Shown: positions 8,525 through 18,096, counted from the first letter of the stretch. The stretch: 64,000 bases of DNA from Fidelibacterota bacterium (GCA_947476275.1 CANJPQ010000008.1:1-64000), one strand, 5' to 3'. The notes: generated from the sequence alone by a model not told the origin. Numbers and translations: made by a program.

Positions 8525-9190
8525 TCAGAATGGTTTGACGGTGCCGAGGAATGCAATCACGGCGATCAGGATGTAGAGACACATCACGCCCTTGAGCGCG
8601 CGGTTGATCGCAGCCGTCACGGCCGCCTCGCGCTCGGGCGTGGAGCCGTGCTCGCCGATCGCCATGAACGGCTGCTCGAACGGCTTGAACAAGATGTGCA
8701 GAGCGATCGCCGCCCAGAACACGAAGCCGAACAGGAGTATCTTGCCGGCATACCAATTCGCCGCAAGCGGTGCCCCGGTGGCAAGGGAGACGCCGCCGAC
8801 GGCGACGAAGAACAGGCCCAGCACCCCCTCGAACCACACTTGCAGCTTGGCGAGTAGCTTGCCGATCGGTTTGCTTTCGTTGCGCATCATGACGAAAATC
8901 GCCACGCACCAGGAGACGCCGACGATCCAGGCGGTCGCCAGGAACGCATCGGAGATTTGATAGATCTCCAGCGCGCGGGTGAGATGCAGGCCGACGGGGA
9001 AGATCAGCGCGAAGCATAGGCGCGGGAAGATGTCCACAATGGACAGAAGCTTGATAAGTACCAGCCGCGTCTCGAAGCTGTAGGTCGGGTTTTTCAGGAA
9101 GATCGCGGCGGTGAATACGCCCACGTCCGTTCCCAGCCAGAACACGAACAGCAGGATGTGCAGATAGGACCAGAGGGCTACGGGATCCAT
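8525..9190 (-). CDS. Multi-pass membrane protein, paralogue B
   Basis: 221 residues and about six membrane segments, starting LWSYLHILLFVFWLGTDVGVF and ending AFLGTVKPF. It is homologous to the downstream gene over the full length and the two are 21 bp apart, so they look like an old tandem duplication or the two subunits of one complex. The MFS gene just upstream on the same strand ends 12 bp before it. No enzymatic motif is recognised; invariant positions shared with the paralogue are His11, Trp18, Asp21, a Trp-x-Ala-x-Lys motif and Thr-Pro-Glu in the last loop. Confidence 0.7.
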   Translation of the reverse strand: MDPVALWSYLHILLFVFWLGTDVGVFTAAIFLKNPTYSFETRLVLIKLLSIVDIFPRLCFALIFPVGLHLTRALEIYQISDAFLATAWIVGVSWCVAIFVMMRNESKPIGKLLAKLQVWFEGVLGLFFVAVGGVSLATGAPLAANWYAGKILLFGFVFWAAIALHILFKPFEQPFMAIGEHGSTPEREAAVTAAINRALKGVMCLYILIAVIAFLGTVKPF

Positions 9191-9202
9191 GATGTCGCTC
9201 CG

Positions 9203-10495
9203 TCAGGCTTGGCGCGCGGCTTCTTCTACTTCCAGGCCAGACGGGATCGGCTTGAGAAATAGATAGAACAGTCCGGCGACCATCAGCGGGATTGCGCCGA
9301 CCAGCGAGAGCGCCATGTTCCAGCCGAGGTGCTTCACGCCCTCCGCCATGAGGATCGGCCCAAGCGATTGGCCCAGGCTCACGGCCAGCACGCCGCACAC
9401 GGTAAGGCCGGTGGCGCGCAGGTGGGTCGGGAACACTTCCGCGATATAGGCGAATTTCACCGCCGCCGTGCCGGTGAAGAACATGCTCATGACGGCGAAC
9501 GCGACGATCGTTTCGGTATACGTCGTGGTGCCCCAGATCAGCACCATCAGCATAGCCGAGCCGAGCAGCGTCCAGATCACGACCGTGGTGCGGCGCGTCA
9601 GGAACGCTTCGCCGGTGACGGCGGCGAGGATGTAGCCGAGGACCGCCACGGCGTTGCCGATGCCCACGAGATAGGCCGACGAGGAAATCTGTAGATGGCG
9701 TTCCTCCACGAAGTACGTCGGGAAGAACACCTGTGTGCCGCCATAGGCGACGACGAACATGAACTGGGCCAGGAACAGGATCGCCAGCCGGCGGCGATTG
9801 CCCGGCGCCAGAAGCTCGCGCAGCGCTTGCCCGAACGTGACGCCCGTCGCGCCCGACTTTTGAGCGGCTTCAAAACGCGCGGGTTCCTTCAGGAAGCGCA
9901 CGATGACCCACGTGTACGGCACCCACAGCAGTGTGATCAGGAACAGGAAGCGCCAATTGAAATGCGTGAGCAGGGGCGCGGCCAGCATGGCCGCGGCGAA
10001 CCAGCCGATGGGATAGCCGGTCTGCAGCAGGCCGGCGAAAATCCCGCGCACTCGGGCCGGCGCCGTCTCAGTTACAAGCGCACCGGTTGCAGGATACGAG
10101 ATGCCGGTCGCGGCAAATCCCAGGCCGCGCATGATGCCAAGCGACCACGCGCTCCAGCACAAGGCGGTGAGTGAAATGACGATCGGAGCCGCGGCGGTGC
10201 CGATCGCGAGCATCCGCTTGCGGCCAAACCGGTCGGTCAGGCGGGCAAAACCAATCAGGATCGCGGCGGCAAGTATGTGGGACAGGCCGGTGACGAGGCC
10301 CATCACGGACAGCGAGATGTCCAGTTCCTTCCGGATGGACGGAATGGCGTATGCGAACAGGGCCACGTCCAGTTGGCTCAGGATATAGGCCCCGAGGCAG
10401 ATGAAGAACGTCTGCTTCGGTGCGCTTTGCAGCACGCGCGCAATCTCGCCGAGTGTGGCTCGGCCGCCCGTTTTCGTGTCATGGCCGGTTGTCAT
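9203..10495 (-). CDS. MFS transporter, metabolite:H+ symporter type
   Basis: 430 residues with twelve membrane segments. The loop 2-3 motif reads ARLTDRFGRKR, and the central region (GLGFAATGISYPATGALVTE, ETAPARVRGIFAG) fits sugar or organic-acid:proton symporters of the MHS/AAHS groups. Helix 1 has SQLDVALF where AAHS carriers have DGFD, so an aromatic-acid substrate should not be assumed. It is the first gene of a minus-strand unit with the two paralogous membrane proteins and diverges from the TonB-dependent receptor, with 282 bp of shared upstream region. Confidence 0.82.
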   Translation of the reverse strand: MTTGHDTKTGGRATLGEIARVLQSAPKQTFFICLGAYILSQLDVALFAYAIPSIRKELDISLSVMGLVTGLSHILAAAILIGFARLTDRFGRKRMLAIGTAAAPIVISLTALCWSAWSLGIMRGLGFAATGISYPATGALVTETAPARVRGIFAGLLQTGYPIGWFAAAMLAAPLLTHFNWRFLFLITLLWVPYTWVIVRFLKEPARFEAAQKSGATGVTFGQALRELLAPGNRRRLAILFLAQFMFVVAYGGTQVFFPTYFVEERHLQISSSAYLVGIGNAVAVLGYILAAVTGEAFLTRRTTVVIWTLLGSAMLMVLIWGTTTYTETIVAFAVMSMFFTGTAAVKFAYIAEVFPTHLRATGLTVCGVLAVSLGQSLGPILMAEGVKHLGWNMALSLVGAIPLMVAGLFYLFLKPIPSGLEVEEAARQA

Positions 10496-10675
10496 GGACT
10501 GTATCCCCTTGCGCCGCAGTCTGTCGGGCCGTGCGCGCGCTGGCTAGTCCCGAATGGGTGAAGGCTCAGCCCCTCAAAGAGAAAAATCATTCGCGCCGTG
10601 CGCGTTTTCCGAATTGATCTGCCAGCGCGCTTGGAATTCCATGAGCCTTTGCATACCTTAAGGGCTTGGTTATTC

Positions 10676-10691
10676 GACTAAATTAGTAGTC
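10676..10691. promoter_or_regulatory. AT-rich dyad upstream of the TonB-dependent receptor gene
   Basis: GACTA-AATTAG-TAGTC is a 5-bp inverted repeat with a 6-base spacer inside an AT-rich stretch (about 10650-10715) that contrasts with the GC-rich surroundings. It lies about 90 bases upstream of the receptor start and could be part of its promoter or an operator. No regulator can be named. Confidence 0.3.
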
Positions 10692-10715
10692 ATTTCCATG
10701 ATGTGATTCATCAAG

Positions 10716-10739
10716 GCTTGTCCGGGTGACCGGACAAGC
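10716..10739 (+). promoter_or_regulatory. Perfect 10-bp stem with GTGA tetraloop in the receptor leader
   Basis: GCTTGTCCGG (10716-10725) and CCGGACAAGC (10730-10739) pair without mismatch around GTGA, a GNRA-type loop if transcribed. It ends 38 bases before the receptor ATG. No T tract follows, so it is unlikely to be a terminator. It may be an operator, an mRNA-stabilising hairpin or part of a structured leader. Confidence 0.5.
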
Positions 10740-10777
10740 ATAACGATGCCGCTTTCACGGCGAGATAAGGAAACCCT

Positions 10778-12936
10778 ATGCGCTATTCATCACAGAAATA
10801 CGCCATCCGCACGGCCACGGCCGCGATCGCGCTGCTCGCCGGTGCCGCGACTGCGTCCGCGCAACAGTCCGCCCAGAACGTCGGCCTGGAAGAGATCACC
10901 GTCACCGCGCAGCGCTACACCGAAAACCTGCAGCGTACGCCGTTGTCGGTCACGGCGCTGACGGCAGACGCGCTCGCCGAGCGCCAAGTGTTCAACATAC
11001 GCGATCTTCAGGCGCAGATTCCCGGCGCGATTGTCGCCAACGTCGTCGGCCTTCAGACCGCGCCCCGCATCTTCCTGCGCGGCGTCGGTCAGGACAGCGC
11101 GACGTTCAACAGCGACAGCGCGGTCGGCACCTATGTCGACGGCATATACATCCCGCGCCTCTATGCCGGCATGTTCGATTTCGTCGATGTCGATCGCATC
11201 GAAGTCTTGCGCGGTCCGCAGGGCACGCTGTACGGCCGCAACACCTCCGGCGGCGCAATCAAGCTCATCACCAAGCGCCCGTCCCTCGACAGCGTGGCCG
11301 GCAGCGTGGAGGCGGGTTTCGGCACCTTCAACCAGTTCGACGCCAAGGCCTACCTCACCGCGCCGATTGTCGAGGACAAGCTGGGCGCATCCGTCAGCGG
11401 CCTCGTGCGTCGCCGCGATGGCTTCGTCTCGCAGCCGGCGCTGGGCAAGAAGGTCAACAACCGCGACGTGACCTCGGTGCGCGGCAAGTTCTTGTTCGCG
11501 CCGTCCGATGCGCTGGAAGCTGAACTGATCGTCGATCACACCACCGACGATTCCGGCGCGTTCTTCCCGGTCGCGATCCAGAGCACGTCGCCGACGCTGC
11601 CGCTGGCCAACCGCTTCCGCTGGCCAACCGCTTCCGCGATATCTTGGTGACGGATTCGAACTACCCGAACAACGGGCACGCTGAAGTTAACGGCGTCACC
11701 CTGAACGGCAAATACACCATCGGCGACTTCACGCTGTCGTCTCTCTCCGGTCTCCGCAATGTGAAGCAGGACGTCGTCATCCCGCTCGACGGCGCCCCCA
11801 ACAGCACCCTGCTAAGCCAACTGGCCCTGAACGACACGAGTTTCAGCCAGGAATTCAACGGCACCTACCAGACCGACAAGTTCTCCTTGGTCGGCGGTGT
11901 GTACTACTTCTTCGAACGCGTCCGCGCGCAGTCGCCCCTCGGCGCGAACGCGGAACTGTCGAAGCAGCGCACCAACAGCTACGCTGGCTATGCGCAGGGC
12001 ACGTTCCACGTCACCGAACAGCTCTCCGTCACGGGCGGCATCCGCTACACGAACGACAAGAAGAACTTCTATAACTACTATTATGTTCCGTCCGTGGCCG
12101 TGCCGGTGTGCGTGCCGAAGCTGGGCGAGACGAGCTGGTCGAGCTGGACGCCCAAGGCCAGCGTCGACTTCCAGGTCACGCCGGACGTGCTGCTCTACGC
12201 GAGCTATTCGCGCGGCTTCAAAGGCGGCGGCTGGAACCGTATTCCGCCGTCCGTCCAGGCCGGCGGCGTGCTGGTCTACAATGTGTTCCCGTACGGGCCT
12301 GAGAACGTGAATGCCTTCGAGGTCGGCGCGAAGTTCCAGAGCGCGGACAACCGCATCCGCTTGAACGTCGCGGCGTTCTACAACAAATACTCCGGCTTGC
12401 AGATCTCGCAGCAGATCCCCGGCACCACCATTGCCCGTACCACCAATGCGTCGGGCGCGCGCGTGCAGGGCATCGAGTTCGAGCCGAGTTGGCAGGTGAC
12501 GGATACGTTCCGTCTCTACGGCAACGGTGCGTTCACGGGCGCGAAGTACACCGAGTCCTACATCTGCCAGCTCAGCGGCGTCTTCCAGGAATGCCGCACG
12601 AAGAAGCTGAAGGATGTCATCCCGTTCAAGGGCACGCTCGGCTTCAGCTTCACGCCTGACCTCGGCACGCCCGGCAAGTTCCGCCTCGGCGCGAGCGTCG
12701 ACTACAGCGACAAGTACTACAACGACGCGGTCAACACCGAGATCCTGGCCGCCCGCGGTCGCATCCTGCTCGATGCCGTGATCGGCTACGATTACGAAAA
12801 TTGGACCGTGTCGATCGAGGGCAAGAATCTCACCGACAAGCGCTACTGGTCGTCGGCTCTGCCGGTCGGCGCCACGTCCGTGATCTACCCGAACGATCCG
12901 CGCACTGTGTTCGGCCGGATCAAGTACAACTTCTAA
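10778..12936 (+). pseudogene. TonB-dependent receptor, frameshifted by a 17-bp tandem duplication
   Basis: The 5' frame (10778-11650) encodes a signal peptide (MRYSSQKYAIRTATAAIALL...ATASA), a TonB-box-like EEITVTAQR and the plug domain with VLRGPQGTLYGRNTSGGAIKLITKRP. The 3' frame (about 11644-12936) encodes the beta-barrel, with the C-terminal GKNLTDKRYW and the terminal aromatic GRIKYNF. The break lies at 11603-11636, where CTGGCCAACCGCTTCCG occurs twice in tandem. Removing one 17-base copy joins the frames exactly and gives a 713-residue receptor of normal size. It would take up a siderophore or another large ligand across the outer membrane. As written, no full-length receptor is made; an assembly or sequencing error cannot be excluded. 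Confidence 0.9.
11603..11636. repeat. 17-bp perfect tandem duplication causing the receptor frameshift
   Basis: Two adjacent copies of CTGGCCAACCGCTTCCG (11603-11619 and 11620-11636); identity at a 17-base offset extends from 11600 to 11637. Seventeen is not a multiple of three, so the upstream frame ends at the TGA at 11648-11650. Confidence 0.97.
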
Positions 12937-12956
12937 AACGGCGAACCTGATACGAC

Positions 12957-12990
12957 AAAGGCGCGGCAGTCACCTGCCGCGCCTTTTCTT
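12957..12990 (+). terminator. Rho-independent terminator after the receptor gene
   Basis: A 12-bp perfect stem, AAAGGCGCGGCA with TGCCGCGCCTTT, is extended by one G-C pair and closes on TCAC. It is followed by a T-rich run. It sits 20 bases after the receptor stop and in front of the convergent MDR gene. Confidence 0.88.
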
Positions 12991-13007
12991 TCGCGCCGAC
13001 GTGCGGG

Positions 13008-13979
13008 CTAGGCTGCCACGTTCATGATGATTTTGCCGAAGTGCTTACGGTCGTCGATCATCTGATGGGCCTTGGCGAGTTCGGAAATGGGCAGCACCGT
13101 ATCGATCACCGGCTTGAAGACGCCGTTGGCGAACAGCGGGATTGCGACCCGGTTGAAGCTCGGCACCGTCTCGGAGAAGTAGCGCACGCTGGTCGCGACG
13201 CTCATGCCGAGCAGTTGCAAGTTGCGTTCGCCGATGGCGAGATCGAAGGACACCTTGCGTCCACCGGTGGAGCCGAACATGAGGATTTTGCCCTCGGCGG
13301 CCATGGATTCGATGGTTTGCTCGGCGGTCGACTCACCGATCGCCATCAAGGCGATATCGATGCCGTGGCCTTTGGTGTCCTTGATGGCCTGCTGCCCGTA
13401 GGGCGCCTTGACGTAGTTGTAGGCGGCATCCAGGCCCCACTTCTTTGCGACTTCGAGCTTGTCGTCGCGGCTGGCGGTGCCCGCCACCCAGCAGCCGCGC
13501 TGCTTGGCGATCTGCAGGGCCGCCACGCCGACCGATGACGCAATGCTCTCCACCAGCACAGTCTGGCCGGGTTGCGCGTCGGCGATTGTGGCAAGGGCAT
13601 GCCAGGACGTCAGCCAGCCCACCGGCACGGCGGCGCCCTCGATAAAGTTCATCCGGTCGGGCAGGGGCATGACATGGCGCATATCCACGGCCACCTTTTC
13701 CGCATGAGCCCCTGGCGCGCGGCCGAAAACACGGTCGCCGGGCTTGACATGGGTGACGAGCTTGCCGACGGCTTCGACGATGCCGGCGCATTCCATGCCC
13801 ATGACGAAGGGCGCTTTGAAGCCGCGGTAGGTGCCGGCGCGCATGCGCGTCTCTGCGAAGTTGATCCCGCTGGCCTTCACCTGGATCAAAACCTCATCCG
13901 CTTCCGGAATAGGGTCGGGCCGTTCGACCCATTTCATCACTTCCGGTCCACCGAAGTTTTCGACGTAATATGCTTTCAT
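13008..13979 (-). CDS. Zinc-independent MDR family NADPH:quinone oxidoreductase-like protein
   Basis: 323 residues of the medium-chain dehydrogenase/reductase superfamily. The N-terminal GroES-like part reads KAYYVENFGGPEVMKW, with VKASGINFAETRMRAG and PFVMGMECAGIVEAVG. A Rossmann half follows with VLVESIASSVGVAALQIAKQ, where the usual nucleotide-binding GGVG is replaced by SSVG. No catalytic or structural zinc cysteines are seen, which fits quinone or enone reductases using NADPH. The substrate is unknown. ATG 13979 follows GGGGATGAG. It diverges from the molybdoenzyme gene. Confidence 0.85.
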   Translation of the reverse strand: MKAYYVENFGGPEVMKWVERPDPIPEADEVLIQVKASGINFAETRMRAGTYRGFKAPFVMGMECAGIVEAVGKLVTHVKPGDRVFGRAPGAHAEKVAVDMRHVMPLPDRMNFIEGAAVPVGWLTSWHALATIADAQPGQTVLVESIASSVGVAALQIAKQRGCWVAGTASRDDKLEVAKKWGLDAAYNYVKAPYGQQAIKDTKGHGIDIALMAIGESTAEQTIESMAAEGKILMFGSTGGRKVSFDLAIGERNLQLLGMSVATSVRYFSETVPSFNRVAIPLFANGVFKPVIDTVLPISELAKAHQMIDDRKHFGKIIMNVAA

Positions 13980-14068
13980 AACTCATCCCCAAGGCTTGCG
14001 TCGGGCCGCACACTGGCGCAGTGAAGTGGGACGGTCAACGCCTGCAAAAGGCAGCAAAGGACTCAACT

Positions 14069-16381
14069 GTGGCGCCGCAGGACACAATTCTTCCGACCGC
14101 CTGGCACTGGGGAACTTATGTCGCGCGCATCCGCGACGGCGCCGTTGAAATCGAGGCGCATCCGTCCGACCCAGATCCGTGCCCCATCGGATATTCCATG
14201 GCAGACACGGCGCGCTCCGCCGCGCGTGTGTCGCAGCCGATGGTGCGCAAAGGATTCCTCGAACGTGGTCCGCGGCATGACGACAATCGCCGCGGCGCGG
14301 AACCGTTTGTGCCGGTGTCCTGGGACGAAGCCACAAAGCTGGTCGCCGACACGCTGCAGTCGGTGAAGGCGCGCTTCGGCAATGAAGCGATCTACGGCGG
14401 TGCCTATGGCTGGTCGAGCGCCGGGCGCTTCCATCACAGCCAGGGCCAGTTACACCGCTTTCTCAATCTGTTCGGCGGTTACGTCGATCATTCTGATTCC
14501 TACAGCTGGGCCGCGCTCGGCGTCATCATGCCGCACATTTTGGGAGACACCTTGCGCGTGCGCGCCGACCTGCCGACGTGGCAAGCAATCGCCAAGGACA
14601 CGCAGCTGTTCGTGGCGTTCGGCGGCGTGCCCTTGCGCAACACGCAGGTGAACCCCGGCGGGCTGCTACGTCATAGTGTGCGCGACGATATGAAAGCGGC
14701 GCGGGATGCGGGCGTTGATTTCGTGGTGATCTCGCCGTCGCGGGACGACATGGCGGCGGAGTTGGGCGCGCAGTGGATCAACATCCGCCCCCATACGGAT
14801 GTCGCCTTCATGCTGGCGCTCGCGCACGTCATGATCGCCGAGAATCGGTACGATCAAGATTTTGTGAACCGCTGCTGCGTCGGCTTCGAGACCTTGCGCG
14901 ACTACGTCATGGGCGTGACGGACGGTGTGCCGAAAACGCCGGCCTGGGCGGCGGCGATTTGCGATTGCGCGGCGGATGAGATCGCAAGCCTCGCGCGGCG
15001 CATGACGGAGAAGCGCACGCTCGTCTCATTGCTCTGGGCGATTCAGCGCGCCGATCATGGCGAGCAACCTTGTTGGATGGCGGCGGCGCTTGCGTCCTTG
15101 GCGGGCTCCATGGGCAAGCCCGGCGGCGGCGTGGGCTTCGGCTATGGCTCCGTGCACGGCTACGGCACGGCTGCCTCGCGCTTCAAGGCGGCGGCATTCC
15201 CGCAAGGGGAGAACGCGGTGAAAGCGTTCTTCCCGGTGGCACGCCTCGCCGATGTGCTCCTGAACCCCGGCGCGCCGATGCCCTACAACGGCCGCACGCT
15301 AACCAACCCGGATATCCGCTTGGTCTACTGGGTCGGGGGCAACACGTTCCACCACCACCAGGACATCAACAAACTCCTGCGCGCCTGGCAGCGGCCCGAA
15401 GCGATCATCGTGCACGAGCCGTTCTGGACCGCGACCGCGCGTCACGCGGATATCGTGTTGCCGGCGACCACACCGCTGGAGCGCGACGACATCGCCTTCG
15501 GCGACGGCAGCTTCATCGCCACCCACAAGATCCTCGATCCGGTGGGAGAGGCGCGATCCGACTACACGATCTTTGCCGATATCGCCGCGCGGCTGGGCTT
15601 CCGCGATGCCTTCACCGAAGGCCGCTCGGAGGAGGACTGGCTGTCCCACCTCTATGAGACCACCCGCGCGCGGGCGAAAGACGGGGGCATCGATCTGCCG
15701 GACTACGCAGGCTTCCGCCGCGCAGGCGTGATCGAGTTGCCGACCGCGCCGCCGCCGCCCGCAATGTTCGGCGCATTTCGCGACGATCCGGCCGGTCATC
15801 CGCTGCGCACGGCGAGCGGGAAGGTGCACTTGGCGTCCGAAGAGATCGCGCGTTTCGGTTATGACGACTGCCCCGGCCACCCGACCTGGATGGAGCCGAC
15901 CGAATGGCTCGGCAGTCCGCGCACGGCGGTGTATCCCATCCATATGCTGTCGAGCCAGCCGGCGACGCGCCTTCATAGCCAGTACGACAACGGCGCGTTC
16001 AGTCTGGCCAGCAAGATCCAGGGCTGGGAACCGCTGGCGATGAATCCGCACGATGCAGCGGCGCGTGGGATTGCCGAGGGCGACGTGATTCGCGTGTTCA
16101 ACGATCGCGGCGCGTTTCTCGCCGGCGCGCGCCTCAACGACGGACTGCGGCGCGGCGTGGCGCAAATCGCGACCGGCGCCTGGTACGACCCCGTGGAACC
16201 AGGCACGCCCGGCACCCTCGATGTTCACGGTAATCCCAATATGGTGACGCCGGATCGGCCCACGTCGCAGATGGCGCAAGGCCCGAGCGCGCAGAGTGCG
16301 CTGGTGCAGATCGAGAAGTTCACCGGGACGCTGCCGCCGATCCGGTGCTTCACACCGCCGGCGACGGTCGGGCGCGGGTAA
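14069..16381 (+). CDS. Molybdopterin-dependent oxidoreductase, biotin sulfoxide reductase/TorA-like
   Basis: 770 residues from GTG 14069 (786 from GTG 14021). It resembles BisC/TorZ enzymes of the DMSO reductase family: the N-terminal HWGTYVARIRDG, PMVRKGFLERG, and the Mo-ligand region YGWSSAGRFHHSQGQLHRFL, in which Ser117 is the expected Mo ligand. The C-terminal cofactor-binding domain contains SSQPATRLHSQYDNG. No N-terminal Fe-S cysteine motif and no Tat signal are present, as in cytoplasmic BisC. It likely reduces an S- or N-oxide such as biotin or methionine sulfoxide. I prefer GTG 14069 because AAAGGA lies 7 bases before it. Confidence 0.87.
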   Translation: MAPQDTILPTAWHWGTYVARIRDGAVEIEAHPSDPDPCPIGYSMADTARSAARVSQPMVRKGFLERGPRHDDNRRGAEPFVPVSWDEATKLVADTLQSVKARFGNEAIYGGAYGWSSAGRFHHSQGQLHRFLNLFGGYVDHSDSYSWAALGVIMPHILGDTLRVRADLPTWQAIAKDTQLFVAFGGVPLRNTQVNPGGLLRHSVRDDMKAARDAGVDFVVISPSRDDMAAELGAQWINIRPHTDVAFMLALAHVMIAENRYDQDFVNRCCVGFETLRDYVMGVTDGVPKTPAWAAAICDCAADEIASLARRMTEKRTLVSLLWAIQRADHGEQPCWMAAALASLAGSMGKPGGGVGFGYGSVHGYGTAASRFKAAAFPQGENAVKAFFPVARLADVLLNPGAPMPYNGRTLTNPDIRLVYWVGGNTFHHHQDINKLLRAWQRPEAIIVHEPFWTATARHADIVLPATTPLERDDIAFGDGSFIATHKILDPVGEARSDYTIFADIAARLGFRDAFTEGRSEEDWLSHLYETTRARAKDGGIDLPDYAGFRRAGVIELPTAPPPPAMFGAFRDDPAGHPLRTASGKVHLASEEIARFGYDDCPGHPTWMEPTEWLGSPRTAVYPIHMLSSQPATRLHSQYDNGAFSLASKIQGWEPLAMNPHDAAARGIAEGDVIRVFNDRGAFLAGARLNDGLRRGVAQIATGAWYDPVEPGTPGTLDVHGNPNMVTPDRPTSQMAQGPSAQSALVQIEKFTGTLPPIRCFTPPATVGRG

Positions 16382-16392
16382 CGCTCCCAGTT

Positions 16393-16418
16393 GTCATCCC
16401 GGCCTTCGCCGGGGTGAC
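16393..16418. repeat. Interspersed palindromic repeat
   Basis: GTCATCCCGGC and GCCGGGGTGAC form an 11-bp stem with one G-T pair around CTTC. The same core occurs at both ends of the repeat at 38362-38461. It lies just after the molybdoenzyme stop and may act in 3'-end stability or termination. Confidence 0.75.
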
Positions 16419-16448
16419 GAATCTTGATGGGGCGTTCGACTGTGCGTA

Positions 16449-17488
16449 CTACAGCCGATACACCCGCTTCGCCGTGCCGCTGAACAGTGCGGTGCGTTCT
16501 GACTCCGACGCTTTCGCCGCCACGCGCTTGAATGCATTCCACATCGTGCCGTAGGGCGCGGTGGCGGCATCCGGCGGAAAGTTGGATTCGAACATGCAGC
16601 GGTTCGCGCCGAAGGCCGCGATGCAGACCTCAAAGTACGGCCTCCAGGCCTTCGCCAGGTCTTCCGATGTCGGTGCCGGCGTGCGCTTGAAGAGTTGCGG
16701 CGAGATGAACTGCATCCCCAGGCCGCCGAGTTTCACCACCAGATTGGGCACCTTCGCCGCGGCACGAATGACGGCCTCCCAATCCTTGAAGACGTCCTTT
16801 TCCTTGCCTGCGTATGGCCCCACACCACCGATGGGTGAGCCGACGTGATCGAGGATCACCGTGAGGTTCGGCACGCGCTGCGCCGCGGCGGCGACATTTT
16901 GGATTTGGTGATGGAATGCCCAGGTGTCGAGCGTAAGCCCCATCTTTGCGAGCATGCGCATGGCGGCGGTCGAATTCGCGTCATCCAGCAGAACCCCACG
17001 CACCGGGTCGAGCGGAATGCCCATCACAGGAAATGCATCCCACGCAATGTTGACGCGCACGCCGCGCAGGCGACCTTTCGCGGCATTCATGTGGGCGGCT
17101 GTACTTTGTCGCCCAGCCGCAAGTCGACGGCGGCGACAATGCCGGCCGCGATCTTCACCGGACCGCCGGCGGCTGCGTCGGCCATGCGGCTGAAAAATTC
17201 CGTCTCGCCCACGGCGCGCAGCTCGGCGGGCCCGTCCGCGCGATACTGCGTCATGGTCTCAACGACCACGGTCGCGGTCACCCGCTGTCCGCTGTCCTCG
17301 ATGTCCTTGCGCAGGTCGGCGGCGCCATAACGGCTGGCCGGGCGGTTCTCGCGGGCGGGGTTATCGACCAGATGATGGTGCGCGTCGACGATCTCGAGGT
17401 CAGGCATCAACGGCGGCTCATCGGCCGCGAATGCGGGCGCGGCGACAGCCGCCCCGGCGGTGCTGGCGATGAACGTGCGACGTTTCAT
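16449..17488 (-). pseudogene. Exported amidohydrolase-2 family protein, split by a frameshift
   Basis: The 5' frame (17488-17087) gives a signal peptide with paired Arg (MKRRTFIASTAGAAVAAPAFA) and the metal-binding VDAHHHLVDN. It stops just after GDKVQPPT. The 3' frame (17090-16449) continues the barrel from MNAAKGRLRGVR through ILDHVGSP (metal or catalytic His) and FESNFPPD (catalytic Asp). Together they cover a normal-length amidohydrolase of the dicarboxylate/lactone hydrolase type. About 10 bases seem to be missing at the joint, where homologues have a short Leu-Glu-Ala stretch before the His. The two frames meet in an ATGA overlap without a Shine-Dalgarno site, so reinitiation looks unlikely. 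Confidence 0.8.
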
Positions 17489-17517
17489 GGATCTGCTCCC
17501 GCGTGACGCGGGAGAGC

Positions 17518-18096
17518 TTAGACCATTCCGAGTGCCGTGAGAGCGGCCCAGATGCCGAAGCCGATGAACACCATGGCTGCGATATAGCGCACCCAGGGCG
17601 CCTGCGCGGCCTTGGCGGCGAAATTGCCGAACAGCACCGCAGGCACGTCGGCAAGAAGCATGCCCACGGTCGTGCCCATCACCACCAGCACCACGCTGTC
17701 GAAGCGGGCGGCGAGGGCGGCGGTCGCGAATTGGGTCTTGTCGCCGATCTCGGCCAGGAAGAAGGCCACGCTCGTCGCGCTGAACACGGCCCAGGCCGTC
17801 GCGGCATCGACGGTCTTATCGTCCTCGTCCAGGGTGTCCGGCTTCAGGGTCCACAGGCCCATACCAATGAATAGGGCGGCAAGAACCCATTGCAGCACAG
17901 CCGGGGGAATCGCCGACGCGATCCAGCCGCCCAGCGCCCCGGCGATGGCATGATTGAATAGCGTTGCCACAAAAATGCCGAGAATGATGGGTATGGGTTT
18001 CTTGAACCGGGCGGCGAGCATGAGCGCAAGGAGTTGCGTTTTGTCGCCGATCTCGGAGATGGCGACGACGCCGATAGAAGCGAGGAAAGTTTCCAT
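17518..18096 (-). CDS. TMEM165/GDT1 (UPF0016) family cation exporter
   Basis: 192 residues and about six membrane segments made of two homologous halves. Each half carries the family signature E-x-G-D-K-T: SEIGDKTQLLAL near residue 15 and AEIGDKTQFATAA in the second half. Bacterial members export Mn2+ in exchange for protons. I chose ATG 18096 because family members start METFLAS-like immediately before the first helix; the frame extends 12 codons upstream from a TTG. No yybP-ykoY manganese riboswitch is recognisable upstream. Confidence 0.87.
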   Translation of the reverse strand: METFLASIGVVAISEIGDKTQLLALMLAARFKKPIPIILGIFVATLFNHAIAGALGGWIASAIPPAVLQWVLAALFIGMGLWTLKPDTLDEDDKTVDAATAWAVFSATSVAFFLAEIGDKTQFATAALAARFDSVVLVVMGTTVGMLLADVPAVLFGNFAAKAAQAPWVRYIAAMVFIGFGIWAALTALGMV

